Below are positions 27,396 to 37,962 of a stretch of DNA of 64,000 bases, piece after piece. Each line of letters begins with the position of its first letter. The stretch's first letter is position 1. Below the pieces are notes generated by a model. That model did no database searches. It saw only the letters and a list, made by a program, of their open reading frames with translations, and was not told the origin of the DNA. This stretch comes from JAUMWX01 sp023394215 (GTDB lineage: Bacteria; Bacillota; Clostridia; Tissierellales; Peptoniphilaceae). Position numbers and translations under genes: made by a program. The stretch lies in the NCBI GenBank assembly GCA_050313995.1, contig JBNPMM010000007.1, one strand, 5' to 3'.

Positions 27396-30227
27396 ATGAG
27401 TTTAGATAAAATAGTAATAAAAAATGCAAAAGTTAATAACTTGAAAAATATAAGTTTGGAATTGCCAAGGGATAAGATGATAGTTTTTACAGGGCTTTCA
27501 GGGTCGGGAAAGTCATCTTTGGCATTCGATACTATTTATGCTGAGGGACAAAGAAGGTATGTAGAGTCCCTGTCATCATATGCAAGGCAATTTTTGGGAC
27601 AGATGGATAAGCCGGATGTAGAATCCATAGAAGGCTTGTCTCCTTCAATATCCATAGACCAAAAAACTACAAACAGAAATCCCAGATCTACAGTGGGTAC
27701 GGTAACGGAAATATATGATTATTTGAGACTTTTATTTGCTAAAGCAGGGACTCCCCACTGCCATATATGCGGCAAGGAGATAAAGGCCATGTCCATAGAT
27801 CAAATGGTTGACAGGGTTATGGCTCTTGGAGATAGAACCAGATTTCTTATGCTGGCACCCCTTGTTGTAGAGAAGAAGGGAGAGCATAAAAAACTCTTTG
27901 AAAATATAAAAAAACAAGGCTATGTCAGGGTTCTTGTTGACGGACAAAATTATGACTTATCCGAAGTGACGCCTGAGCTTGAAAAAAACAAAAAACATTC
28001 AATTTCCATAGTTGTTGACAGAATTGTGGTAAAGGAAGGTATAGAATCAAGGATTACAGGTTCGCTTGAAACCTGCCTTAAACTATCTGACGGATTGGTA
28101 AATATCAGCGTTGTAGACGGAGAAAGTTTCCAAATGTCATCAAACCTTTCCTGTCCTGACGGACATATGTCTTTGGGAGAAATATCGCCGAGAATGTTTT
28201 CTTTTAATGCTCCTTATGGATCCTGTGAAGATTGTTCGGGTTTGGGTTATCATAGGAGGGTAGATCCGGACCTTATCATACCGGATAAGAGTCTGTCTCT
28301 GAATAAGGGAGCCATAAGACCCTATGAGAGTGCAAAAGAAGGGACTTATTATCATAAACTCTTAGAAGGTCTGGCAAATAGGCATAATTTTTCTATGGAT
28401 GAGCCTTTGGAAAATGCTCCGAATGAGTTAATTGATGAGATTTTATACGGTTCAACACAGCCTATGAAAATAAGATTTGACTCTCATTTTTCGGGCAACA
28501 AGGTAAATGATGTTGTCTGGGAAGGGGCTATAGAAAACATAAATAGAAGAATGGCATATACGACGGATGCTATGAGGGAAAGGCTTGAAGAGTTTGTATC
28601 GGAAGTTGAATGTTCAACCTGCCACGGCAAAAAGCTTAAACCGGAAATTTTGGCTGTCAGGGTTTCGGATAAAAATATTATAGAAATCACCGATATGGCA
28701 ATAAGCGATGCATATGAGTGGATAAACAGTATAGAACTTGATAAGGCTAAAAGTATCATAGCTGAGCCTATTGTTAAGGAAGTTAAGGCGAGATTTAAAT
28801 TCCTTATAGATGTAGGTTTGGATTATTTGAGTATGTCAAGGTCGGCATCAAGCTTATCGGGTGGGGAATCGCAAAGAATAAGACTTGCTACGCAAATAGG
28901 AGCCGGGCTTGTAGGAGTTTGCTATGTTTTGGACGAACCCTCAATCGGTCTTCACCAAAGGGACAATGAGAAGCTCATAAATTCTTTAAGAAATCTCACC
29001 GATTTGGGAAATACGCTTATCATAGTAGAGCATGATGAGGATACTATGAAAATGGCTGATCATATAGTTGATATAGGTCCCGGAGCCGGAGTTCATGGCG
29101 GTAGAGTTGTTGCTCAGGGGACTTATGAAGACATATTGGCTAATGAAGATTCGGTTACCGGACAGTATTTGTCAAGGAGAAAGTTTATACCGGTACCTGA
29201 AAAGAGAAGGGTTAGTAAGGATTTTATAGAGATTTTCGGAGCGAGAGAAAATAATCTTAAAAATATAGATGTTAAAATACCTTTAGGAGTCTTAACCCTT
29301 ATAACAGGAGTTTCTGGATCAGGAAAGTCTTCGCTTATAAACCAAACTCTCTATAACGGGCTTATGAAGAAATTGCATAAATCGAGGGTTAAGGTTGGAG
29401 ACCATGACAGGATTGAAGGAATAGAAAAGATTGATAAGGTTATTGAAATAGACCAAAGTCCTATAGGCAGGACACCCCGTTCAAATCCTGCAACATATAC
29501 AAAAACTTTTGATTTGATAAGAGATGTATTTGCCATGACAAATGAAGCCAAGATAAGGGGATATAACAAGGGCAGGTTTTCCTTCAATGTTAAGGGCGGC
29601 AGGTGTGAAAATTGTTCCGGTGACGGTGTGATAAAGGTAGAAATGCACTTTTTGCCCGATGTTTATGTACCTTGCGATGTATGCGGAGGTAAGAGGTATA
29701 ACAGGGAAACTCTTGAAGTAAAGTATAAGGATAAGAGTATATATGATGTTCTTGAAATGACGGTTGACGACGGGGTGGAATTTTTCAAAAATCATGAAGC
29801 CATCAGAAGAAAGCTTGAAACCCTTAGGGATGTAGGCTTGGGTTATATAAAGATAGGTCAGGCATCTACCGAACTTTCAGGCGGGGAGGCCCAAAGGGTT
29901 AAGCTTGCGGCTGAGCTTTCCAAGCGTTCTACCGGTAAGACCATATATGTTTTAGATGAGCCTACAACGGGGCTTCATACAGCTGACATCCATAAGCTTA
30001 TAAAGGTTTTGAATCAATTGGTGGATGCCGGAAATACGGTTGTTGTTATAGAACACAATCTTGATGTTATAAAAGTTGCTGATCATATTATAGATCTTGG
30101 ACCCGAGGGAGGATTTAGGGGAGGACAGATAGTTGCCCAGGGAAACCCCGAAGAAATAGTTAAGGTTAAAGAATCCCATACAGGGAGATTTTTAAAAGCG
30201 TATTTGGAAGAAGCTAAAAGTAAATAG
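27396..30227 (+). CDS. uvrA: Excinuclease ABC subunit A
   Basis: Damage-recognition ATPase of nucleotide excision repair, 943 aa. Two ABC modules: first Walker A GLSGSGKSS near 33, second GVSGSGKSS near 638; two signatures LSGGESQRIRLA near 488 and LSGGEAQRVKLA near 828. Zinc motifs CHIC near 115, CEDC...CSTC in the insertion, and CENC...CDVCGG near 736. Transcribed with uvrB from an SOS promoter. Closed by a terminator. Confidence 0.98.
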   Translation: MSLDKIVIKNAKVNNLKNISLELPRDKMIVFTGLSGSGKSSLAFDTIYAEGQRRYVESLSSYARQFLGQMDKPDVESIEGLSPSISIDQKTTNRNPRSTVGTVTEIYDYLRLLFAKAGTPHCHICGKEIKAMSIDQMVDRVMALGDRTRFLMLAPLVVEKKGEHKKLFENIKKQGYVRVLVDGQNYDLSEVTPELEKNKKHSISIVVDRIVVKEGIESRITGSLETCLKLSDGLVNISVVDGESFQMSSNLSCPDGHMSLGEISPRMFSFNAPYGSCEDCSGLGYHRRVDPDLIIPDKSLSLNKGAIRPYESAKEGTYYHKLLEGLANRHNFSMDEPLENAPNELIDEILYGSTQPMKIRFDSHFSGNKVNDVVWEGAIENINRRMAYTTDAMRERLEEFVSEVECSTCHGKKLKPEILAVRVSDKNIIEITDMAISDAYEWINSIELDKAKSIIAEPIVKEVKARFKFLIDVGLDYLSMSRSASSLSGGESQRIRLATQIGAGLVGVCYVLDEPSIGLHQRDNEKLINSLRNLTDLGNTLIIVEHDEDTMKMADHIVDIGPGAGVHGGRVVAQGTYEDILANEDSVTGQYLSRRKFIPVPEKRRVSKDFIEIFGARENNLKNIDVKIPLGVLTLITGVSGSGKSSLINQTLYNGLMKKLHKSRVKVGDHDRIEGIEKIDKVIEIDQSPIGRTPRSNPATYTKTFDLIRDVFAMTNEAKIRGYNKGRFSFNVKGGRCENCSGDGVIKVEMHFLPDVYVPCDVCGGKRYNRETLEVKYKDKSIYDVLEMTVDDGVEFFKNHEAIRRKLETLRDVGLGYIKIGQASTELSGGEAQRVKLAAELSKRSTGKTIYVLDEPTTGLHTADIHKLIKVLNQLVDAGNTVVVIEHNLDVIKVADHIIDLGPEGGFRGGQIVAQGNPEEIVKVKESHTGRFLKAYLEEAKSK

Positions 30228-30234
30228 AAATAAG

Positions 30235-30277
30235 ATCCGAAAAATTACTTGCTTGCTGAGTAGTTCTTCGGATTTTT
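30235..30277 (+). terminator. Terminator after uvrA
   Basis: ATCCGAA and TTCGGAT arms with an inner ACT/AGT pairing, followed by TTTT. Confidence 0.75.
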
Positions 30278-30345
30278 AATTGTTAAATTTATTTAATTAA
30301 AAATAATTAATTTTCTAAAAAAATTTGCAAAGAACTTTTATAATA

Positions 30346-30375
30346 TTGACTCTAAGAGTTAGATTATGTTAATAT
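30346..30375 (+). promoter_or_regulatory. Promoter of rpoBC, with a long leader
   Basis: TTGACT at 30346-30351 and TAATAT at 30370-30375 (18-base spacing; an overlapping TATAAT follows at 30373). This leaves an untranslated leader of about 110 bases before rpoB, AT-rich, in which I see no terminator or known riboswitch. AAAAAGGGGTGG precedes the ATG. Confidence 0.65.
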
Positions 30376-30490
30376 AATCAAATACTAAAGTATAAATGAT
30401 AATGGGTTTTTATGCTAATTTTTCATTTAGTTAATCTTTTAGGCGCTTATTTAGTCACTATTTGTATAGAGAAAAAGGGGTGGAAAAATT

Positions 30491-33400
30491 ATGAACAATC
30501 ATACTCAAATGTATGGTATTAGAGAAAGAGAAAGTTTTTCAAGATTTCCAGAAGTTTTGCAACTGCCTAATTTATTGGATATTCAAAAGGGCAGCTATGC
30601 ATGGTTTACAAAGGATGGTTTGAAGGAGGTATTTGACGATATTTCTCCTATTGTCGATCATTCCGGTAATATTTTGCTTCAATTTGAAGATTTTTATTTC
30701 GATAACGAGCTAAAATATTCAGAGCAGGAAGCTAAGGAAAGGGATGCAAACTATGCTAAATCCTTAAAAGTTAAGGTAAGACTTATTATATTGGAAAACG
30801 GAAAACCTAAAGAAATTAAGGAACAAGAAGTTTTCATGGGAGATTTCCCTCTAATGACTAAAAACGGAACCTTTATTATAAACGGGGCGGAAAGGGTTAT
30901 TGTAAGCCAGTTGGTGCGTTCTCCCGGTGTTTATTATAGTGAAGATTTCGATAAAACAGGAAAGAGGATGGTATCTTCTACTGTTATACCTAATCGTGGA
31001 GCCTGGTTGGAATATGATACAGATGCAGCGGGGGCTATTACAGTAAGAATAGACAGAACAAGAAAATTACCTGCAACAACATTGATTAGGGCCCTATTAT
31101 TGGAGTCGGATGAAGAGATACTTGAGATGTTCGGAGAGTCTGTTGCCTTGAAAAACACCCTTGAAAAAGAGGTATCGACTAACAGTACGGAAGCCCTTAT
31201 AGAAATATACAAAAAGTTGAAACCGGGAGATCCGGCTTCCAGAGATGCAGCTGAGCCTTTAATCTACAACTTGTTTTTTGATGCAAGGAGATATGATTTG
31301 GCAAAGGCCGGAAGATACAAATTTAATAAAAAATTAGCGCTTAGAAACAGAATTGCAGACAGGTACGCATGTAGTGATGTGATATCTGAAGATGGAGAAA
31401 TCTTAGCAAATAAGGGAGACCTTATAAGCCTTGATATGGCTATAGCTTTTGAAAATGCAGGGGTTAATTCGGTAGATGTTTCCTTAAGTCCCGAACTTAC
31501 AAATCCGGTAAGGGTAATAGGAAACCATTTTGTCGACCTTGATTCTTTCCAAGAGTTAAAGGGTTTGGATCTTGAAGATATAGCCTTATCTGAAAAGGTA
31601 TTTTATCCTGAAATGAGAAAGCTTATAGACAATTTCACCGAAGATATGTCGGATAAGGACAAGGTAAAGGCTATCAGGGCTAAAAAGGATATTCTTGCAC
31701 CTAAGCATATTACGGTTGAAGATATAGTGGCAAGTTTTTCATATCAACTAAATCTTTATGATGAAATAGGTTTTGTAGATGATATAGATCATTTGGGAAA
31801 CAGAAGGGTCAGAGGAGTAGGTGAATTGCTTCAAAATCAATTCAGAATAGGGCTTTCAAGAATGGAAAGAACCGTTCGTGAAAGAATGACTACTACAGAT
31901 CAGGAAATGTTGACACCTCAAAGCTTGCTTAACATAAGACCTGTTACGGCGGCTATGAAAGAATTTTTCGGTTCTTCTCAGTTATCACAATTTATGGATC
32001 AAACAAATCCTATGTCTGAGCTAACCCATAAGAGAAGGCTATCAGCTTTAGGACCGGGGGGTCTATCAAGAGACAGGGCTGGTTATGAAGTAAGAGACGT
32101 CCACGATTCCCATTACGGAAGAGTTTGTCCTATAGAAACTCCGGAAGGTCCGAATATAGGTTTGATTACATCTTTGACAACTTATGGAAGGATAAATAAG
32201 TACGGTTTTATTGAAACACCTTACAGGAGGGTTGAAGTAGGTACAGGTAGGGTAACAGACAAAATCGATTATCTTACAGCTGATGAAGAAGATAAATATA
32301 TTAAGGCTCAAGCCAATGAAGTTCTTGATGAAAACGGAGTGTTTGTTAACGACAGGGTTTCAGGTAGAGGTATTGACGGGGTAAATGATATTTATCCTAA
32401 GGAAGAGATAGAGTACATGGACGTATCGCCTCAACAGATAGTATCTGTAGGTGCTGCTATGATACCTTTCCTTGAAAATGACGATGCTACCAGAGCTCTG
32501 ATGGGGGCGAACATGCAAAGACAGGCAGTGCCTCTATTAAAAGCGGAAGCTCCAATTATCGGTACAGGTATAGAGTATAGGGCTGCAAAGGATTCAGGCG
32601 TAGTTATAGTTGCTGAAAATTCCGGAAGGGTAGTTTACGTAGGTGACAGCAAGATAAAGATAGAAAAAGACGAGCCGGATGAAAATGGAAAGTATGACGT
32701 TTATGAAGTCTTGAAGTTTAAGAGGGCAAATCAAGGTACAACTATTAATCAAAGGCCTATAGTGAGGGTAAACCAACATGTTAAAGCCGGAGACATCATA
32801 GCTGACGGACCTTCAACAGAAAGAGGAGAGTTGGCGCTTGGTAAAAACATTCTTATAGCCTTCATGACTTGGGAAGGATACAACTACGAAGATGCCATGC
32901 TTTTAAATGAAAAATTGGTAATAGATGATGTTTTGACATCAGTTCACATAGAAGAACATAATGCTGAAGCCAGAGAAACCAAGCTTGGACCTGAGGATAT
33001 CACAAGGGATATACCGAGTGTAAGTGATGAAATGAGAAAGGATCTTGATGAAAATGGTATTATCAGGATTGGAGCTGAAGTTAAGGCGGGAGATATACTT
33101 GTAGGAAAGGTAACACCTAAGGGTGAGACTGAGTTATCGCCTGAAGAAAGGCTTCTTAGGGCAATATTTGGTGAAAAGGCAAGAGAAGTAAGAGATACAT
33201 CCCTAAGGGTTCCTCACGGGGAAGCAGGGGTTGTAGTTGATGTGAAGACTTATTCAAGAGAAAATGGAGATGAACTGTCTCCGGGCATCAGCAAGGTTAT
33301 AAGAGTATATATAGCTACCAAGAGAAAGATATCGGTAGGGGATAAGATGTGCGGTCGTCATGGAAATAAGGGGGTAGTTTCAAGAATACTTCCGGTTGAA

Positions 33401-34228
33401 GATATGCCGTTCTTACCTAACGGAGATCCTGTACAAATAGTTTTAAATCCTCTTGGGGTGCCTTCACGTATGAACCTTGGACAGGTACTTGAAGTTCATT
33501 TGGGCTTGGCTGCCAAAAAGCTTGGCTGGCATGTTGCAACTCCTGTATTTGACGGGGCAAGTGATAAGGATATAGAAGAAGCTTTGGAAAGAGCCGGATA
33601 TAATAAGACCGGTAAAATAAGTTTGAGAGATGGTAGAACGGGTGAAAACTTCGGAAACGATGTAACTGTAGGATATATGTATATGTTAAAACTTCACCAT
33701 TTGGTTGATGAAAAGATACATGCCAGATCTACAGGTCCTTATTCTTTGGTAACACAACAACCTTTGGGAGGAAAAGCCCAATTCGGTGGACAAAGATTCG
33801 GGGAAATGGAAGTTTGGGCGCTTGAAGCCTACGGAGCGGCTCATACCCTACAGGAAATGCTGACTGTTAAATCCGATGACATTTCGGGAAGGGTAAAGAC
33901 TTATGAGGCTATAGTTAAGGGAGAAAATATTCCGCAACCGGGAATACCTGAATCATTTAAGGTTTTAACTAAGGAATTGCAATCCTTGGCCTTGGATGTA
34001 AAATTGTTGGATCAAGACGGACAGGAAGTTGTATTTGTTGAAGATCCTGACGAACACGATGATTATTCTCAAATCGAGAAGATGGTAATCGGCGAAGAGG
34101 AATATACTGAAAGATCATTTATACAAAATAAGGAAGAAGACGAATCTGAAGGCGGCGAGGACGAGTTTGAAGATGAAGAATTCTATGAAGAAGATGGTTT
34201 TTCAATTACAGAACTGGACGAAGAATAA
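30491..34228 (+). CDS. rpoB: RNA polymerase subunit beta
   Basis: Catalytic beta subunit, 1245 aa. Clear signatures: GTFIINGAERVIVSQLVRSPGVY near 130, the rifampicin pocket FFGSSQLSQFMDQTNPMSELTHKRRLSALGPGG (sensitive-type residues visible: Q, D, H, R, S), GHNKGV-type CGRHGNKGVV near 954, and GGKAQFGGQRFGEMEVWALEAYGA near 1096. A highly acidic C-terminal tail (from about 1210, E/D-rich) is longer than usual. Here rpoBC leads straight into the str-type genes rpsL-rpsG-fusA-tuf. Confidence 0.98.
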   Translation: MNNHTQMYGIRERESFSRFPEVLQLPNLLDIQKGSYAWFTKDGLKEVFDDISPIVDHSGNILLQFEDFYFDNELKYSEQEAKERDANYAKSLKVKVRLIILENGKPKEIKEQEVFMGDFPLMTKNGTFIINGAERVIVSQLVRSPGVYYSEDFDKTGKRMVSSTVIPNRGAWLEYDTDAAGAITVRIDRTRKLPATTLIRALLLESDEEILEMFGESVALKNTLEKEVSTNSTEALIEIYKKLKPGDPASRDAAEPLIYNLFFDARRYDLAKAGRYKFNKKLALRNRIADRYACSDVISEDGEILANKGDLISLDMAIAFENAGVNSVDVSLSPELTNPVRVIGNHFVDLDSFQELKGLDLEDIALSEKVFYPEMRKLIDNFTEDMSDKDKVKAIRAKKDILAPKHITVEDIVASFSYQLNLYDEIGFVDDIDHLGNRRVRGVGELLQNQFRIGLSRMERTVRERMTTTDQEMLTPQSLLNIRPVTAAMKEFFGSSQLSQFMDQTNPMSELTHKRRLSALGPGGLSRDRAGYEVRDVHDSHYGRVCPIETPEGPNIGLITSLTTYGRINKYGFIETPYRRVEVGTGRVTDKIDYLTADEEDKYIKAQANEVLDENGVFVNDRVSGRGIDGVNDIYPKEEIEYMDVSPQQIVSVGAAMIPFLENDDATRALMGANMQRQAVPLLKAEAPIIGTGIEYRAAKDSGVVIVAENSGRVVYVGDSKIKIEKDEPDENGKYDVYEVLKFKRANQGTTINQRPIVRVNQHVKAGDIIADGPSTERGELALGKNILIAFMTWEGYNYEDAMLLNEKLVIDDVLTSVHIEEHNAEARETKLGPEDITRDIPSVSDEMRKDLDENGIIRIGAEVKAGDILVGKVTPKGETELSPEERLLRAIFGEKAREVRDTSLRVPHGEAGVVVDVKTYSRENGDELSPGISKVIRVYIATKRKISVGDKMCGRHGNKGVVSRILPVEDMPFLPNGDPVQIVLNPLGVPSRMNLGQVLEVHLGLAAKKLGWHVATPVFDGASDKDIEEALERAGYNKTGKISLRDGRTGENFGNDVTVGYMYMLKLHHLVDEKIHARSTGPYSLVTQQPLGGKAQFGGQRFGEMEVWALEAYGAAHTLQEMLTVKSDDISGRVKTYEAIVKGENIPQPGIPESFKVLTKELQSLALDVKLLDQDGQEVVFVEDPDEHDDYSQIEKMVIGEEEYTERSFIQNKEEDESEGGEDEFEDEEFYEEDGFSITELDEE

Positions 34229-34254
34229 GTTTTAGTTATAGAAAGGAGTGCTTC

Positions 34255-37200
34255 TTGAAAGAGATGACAAATTTTGAAGCAATGCAAATAGGGCTTGCCT
34301 CTCCCGAGATGATGAGGAGTTGGTCAAGAGGAGAAGTAAAAAAACCTGAAACAATTAACTATAGAACACTAAAACCTGAGAAAGAAGGGCTTTTCTGTGA
34401 AAAAATATTTGGACCTACCAAGGATTACGAATGTAATTGCGGTAAGTACAAGAGAATTAGATATAAGGGCGTAATCTGTGAAAAGTGCGGAGTTGAAGTT
34501 ACTAAAGCCAAGGTTCGTAGGGAAAGAATGGGGCATATTGAATTAGCAACACCTGTTTCACATATTTGGTACTTTAAGGGAATTCCTTCAAGAATGGGAC
34601 TTATACTTGATATGAGTCCTAAGTCTCTTGAAAAAGTCCTATATTTTGCGAATTATGTAGTAACAGATCCCGGCGAAGCTCAAGAATTGGCTTATAAGCA
34701 AATTCTTACAGAAACGGAATACAATAAATATTATGATGAATATGACGGGGAGTTTGAAGCTCTTATGGGGGCTGAGGCCATACAAAAACTTTTGGCGGAA
34801 GTTGACCTGGAAAAAACTCTTCATGAATTAAACGAAGAATTGGAAACTGCAAGCGGCCAAAAGAGGACGAAACTTTATAAGAGAATTGAGGTTATGGAAT
34901 CATTCCTTCAATCAGGCAATAAGCCTGAATGGATGTGCCTTGAAGTTTTACCGGTAATTCCTCCGGATTTAAGACCTATGGTTCAGCTTGAAGGTGGCAG
35001 ATTTGCAACATCTGATTTAAATGATCTTTATAGAAGGGTTATAAATAGAAATAACAGATTAAAGAGGCTTCTTGATATCGGAGCTCCCGATATTATAGTA
35101 AGAAATGAAAAGAGAATGCTTCAGGAAGCTGTAGATGCCTTGATCGACAACGGTAGAAGAGGCAAGCCGGTAACCGGAGCTTCAAATAGACCTTTAAAAT
35201 CTTTATCAGATATGTTAAAGGGAAAGACAGGTAGATTCAGACAAAACTTGCTTGGTAAGAGAGTTGACTATTCCGGAAGATCCGTAATAGTAGTAGGACC
35301 TGAACTTAAATTCTACCAATGCGGTCTGCCTAAGGATATGGCACTTGAATTGTTCAAGCCTTTCATAATGGAAAAGCTTGTTAAAAATGATGATGCCCAT
35401 AACATAAGGTCCGCAAAGAAACTTATAGACAGGAAAAAGCAGGTTGTATGGGGGGCTTTGGAAGAAGTAATCAAGGATCACCCTGTATTGCTTAACCGTG
35501 CTCCTACCCTACACAGGCTTGGTATACAGGCATTTGAACCGGTATTGGTTGAAGGTAAGGCTATAAAGCTTCATCCTCTTGTATGTACAGCCTATAACGC
35601 CGATTTTGACGGGGACCAAATGGCTGTCCATGTACCTTTGTCGGCTGAAGCTCAAGCGGAAGCAAGACTTCTTATGATGTCAACAAACAATATACTTGCA
35701 CCGAAGGATGGAAAACCTATAACCACTCCTACACAGGATATGGTTTTGGGAGCTTATTATTTGACAAGTGAATTTACATCTGAAGATACGGATTTTGTTT
35801 TTGAAGATTATGATGAAATGATTAAGGCCTTGGAAAATAAGAGGATTAATCTGCATTCAAGAGTATCTGTGCGTGTTAAATTGGATGAAAAAGACCATGG
35901 TAAGATTATAAAGTCTACAGTGGGAAGATTTATCTTCAACTCAGGCATACCTCAAGATTTGGGTTATGTAAACAGAAATAAGGATAAGTATTCTTTAGAA
36001 ATAGACAGCTTGATGGATTCTAAATCCTTGGGCAAGTTGGTTGAAAAATGCTTTATAAAGCATGGAAATATAAGAACCGCGAGACTTCTTGATTATATCA
36101 AGGCTACAGGATATAAGTATTCAACTTTGGCTGCTATATCAATATCAATGTCCGATGTAACCGTTCCTGAAGCAAAGAAGGAAATTATTAAGGAAGCTGA
36201 AGAAAAGGTATTTGAAATAGAAGAATATACAAATATGGGGCTATATACAGAGTCTGAAAGATACAATCAAGTAATAAAGACTTGGACAAAGGCTACAGAT
36301 GACATAGCTAAGGAGCTTATTGCCAACTTATCTGAAACAAATTCAATTGCCATAATGGCGAATTCCGGAGCCAGAGGTTCCATCAGGCAAATAAGACAGC
36401 TTGGAGGTATGCGTGGGCTTATGGCATCAACTACCGGAGAAACCATAGAAATCCCGGTAAAGGCCAATTTCCGTGAAGGACTTTCAGTACAAGAGTTCTT
36501 TATCTCAACCCACGGTTCAAGAAAGGGACTTTCAGATACAGCCTTGAGAACAGCCGATTCAGGTTACTTGACAAGAAGACTTGTAGACGTATCCCAGGAT
36601 GTAATAGTAAGGGAAGATGATTGTGGAACCGATTCATATATAACAGTTAGGGAAATCAGGGAAGGCAAGGAACTTATCGAATCCCTTGATTCAAGAATAA
36701 TAGGAAGAACTTCATTTGAAGATATATTAAACCCTGTTACGGGAGAAATAATTGTTCATAAGAATGAAATAATCAATGAGCATATGGCTCATGAAATAAC
36801 TAAGGAACATATACTTGAAAGTTTTGACGGAAGCAAGGAAGTTAAGCTTATAACTGAAGTTAAGGTAAGGTCTTCTCTTGAATGTAAGGCTGAACACGGA
36901 GTATGTTCTAAGTGTTACGGAAGAAACCTTGCAACAGGAAAATCTGCCAATATAGGAGAGGCAGTAGGTATTATAGCCGCTCAATCAATCGGGGAACCGG
37001 GTACTCAGCTTACAATGAGAACCTTCCACTCAGGTGGGGTTGCCGGAGCCGGAGCTATCACACAGGGTCTTCCGAGAGTTGAGGAGTTGTTTGAAGCCCG
37101 TAGACCTAAGGGACAGGCAATTATATCAAAGAGTGACGGTATTGTTGTTTTTGAAGAAGTTAACGGCAGAACTGAAGTTTATATAGATAACGGTGAAGAG

Positions 37201-37812
37201 AAAGTTAAATATCCTATACCTTTTAATATAAAACCTATAGTAAGCGACGGCGACCATGTTAAAAAGGGAGATAAGATTACCGAAGGTTCAATAAATCCGC
37301 ATGAATACCTTGAATTATTGGGAACATTGGCTGTTCAGGATTATATCATTAAGGAAGTTCAAAAAGTATATAGACTTCAAGGTGTAGATATAGATGATAA
37401 GCATATAGAAATTATCATTAAGCAAATGCTTCAAAAGGTGAATGTGACGGATGCGGGAGATACACATCTTTTAGCTGGAACTATGGTAAACAGAAGAAGT
37501 GTTGAAAATGAAAATGCAAAAATGAGAGCAGAAGGTAAGAGAGAAGCTCAGTATGAACATATTTTACTTGGTATAACCAAGGCAAGTATAGCTTCGGATT
37601 CCTTCCTTTCAGCAGCATCATTCCAAGAAACAACAAGAGTATTGACAGATGCTTCTATTAAAGCAAAGAAAGATGACTTGATAGGCTTAAAAGAAAACAT
37701 AATTATAGGTAAGTTGATACCGGCAGGAACCGGAATCAGACAATATGTTGATGTAAAAGTTAAGCCGGCAGGTCAAGAAGAAAATATTGAAGCTGAAGAG
37801 AGTGTAAACTGA
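34255..37812 (+). CDS. rpoC: RNA polymerase subunit beta'
   Basis: Catalytic beta' subunit, 1185 aa. Zinc ribbon CNCGKYKRIRYKGVICEKCG near 60-80, the universal NADFDGDQMAVH near 448 with the three Mg-binding aspartates, and the second zinc site CKAEHGVCSKCYG near 880. GEAVGIIAAQSIGEPGTQLTMRTFH near 903 is the trigger-loop region. The start is TTG at 34255: AAAGGAG at 34242-34248 is 6 bases upstream, whereas the ATG three codons on (34264) is too far. Confidence 0.98.
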   Translation: MKEMTNFEAMQIGLASPEMMRSWSRGEVKKPETINYRTLKPEKEGLFCEKIFGPTKDYECNCGKYKRIRYKGVICEKCGVEVTKAKVRRERMGHIELATPVSHIWYFKGIPSRMGLILDMSPKSLEKVLYFANYVVTDPGEAQELAYKQILTETEYNKYYDEYDGEFEALMGAEAIQKLLAEVDLEKTLHELNEELETASGQKRTKLYKRIEVMESFLQSGNKPEWMCLEVLPVIPPDLRPMVQLEGGRFATSDLNDLYRRVINRNNRLKRLLDIGAPDIIVRNEKRMLQEAVDALIDNGRRGKPVTGASNRPLKSLSDMLKGKTGRFRQNLLGKRVDYSGRSVIVVGPELKFYQCGLPKDMALELFKPFIMEKLVKNDDAHNIRSAKKLIDRKKQVVWGALEEVIKDHPVLLNRAPTLHRLGIQAFEPVLVEGKAIKLHPLVCTAYNADFDGDQMAVHVPLSAEAQAEARLLMMSTNNILAPKDGKPITTPTQDMVLGAYYLTSEFTSEDTDFVFEDYDEMIKALENKRINLHSRVSVRVKLDEKDHGKIIKSTVGRFIFNSGIPQDLGYVNRNKDKYSLEIDSLMDSKSLGKLVEKCFIKHGNIRTARLLDYIKATGYKYSTLAAISISMSDVTVPEAKKEIIKEAEEKVFEIEEYTNMGLYTESERYNQVIKTWTKATDDIAKELIANLSETNSIAIMANSGARGSIRQIRQLGGMRGLMASTTGETIEIPVKANFREGLSVQEFFISTHGSRKGLSDTALRTADSGYLTRRLVDVSQDVIVREDDCGTDSYITVREIREGKELIESLDSRIIGRTSFEDILNPVTGEIIVHKNEIINEHMAHEITKEHILESFDGSKEVKLITEVKVRSSLECKAEHGVCSKCYGRNLATGKSANIGEAVGIIAAQSIGEPGTQLTMRTFHSGGVAGAGAITQGLPRVEELFEARRPKGQAIISKSDGIVVFEEVNGRTEVYIDNGEEKVKYPIPFNIKPIVSDGDHVKKGDKITEGSINPHEYLELLGTLAVQDYIIKEVQKVYRLQGVDIDDKHIEIIIKQMLQKVNVTDAGDTHLLAGTMVNRRSVENENAKMRAEGKREAQYEHILLGITKASIASDSFLSAASFQETTRVLTDASIKAKKDDLIGLKENIIIGKLIPAGTGIRQYVDVKVKPAGQEENIEAEESVN

Positions 37813-37841
37813 TTAAAAAGCTTGTAAATGCTATCAATTAG

Positions 37842-37870
37842 TTGACATAAAAAAATACTGATGATAGAAT
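37842..37870 (+). promoter_or_regulatory. Promoter of the rpsL-rpsG-fusA-tuf operon
   Basis: Consensus TTGACA at 37842-37847 and TAGAAT at 37865-37870, 17 bases apart, in the rpoC-rpsL gap. Confidence 0.85.
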
Positions 37871-37877
37871 TATATAG

Positions 37878-37914
37878 GTTAGGTTAATGGGTGAGTTATG
37901 CCCATTAACCTAAC
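37878..37914 (+). promoter_or_regulatory. Perfect 14-bp hairpin in the rpsL leader
   Basis: GTTAGGTTAATGGG at 37878-37891 pairs perfectly with CCCATTAACCTAAC at 37901-37914 around a 9-base loop. It starts just after the promoter, so it forms the 5' end of the mRNA. No T-run follows, so it is not a simple terminator for this transcript; it could stabilise the mRNA, end rpoC transcripts weakly, or be a regulatory structure. Confidence 0.6.
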
Positions 37915-37962
37915 ATTAACATTTTATGTTGATGTGTAAATTTAAACAGAAGGAGGTGCGAT

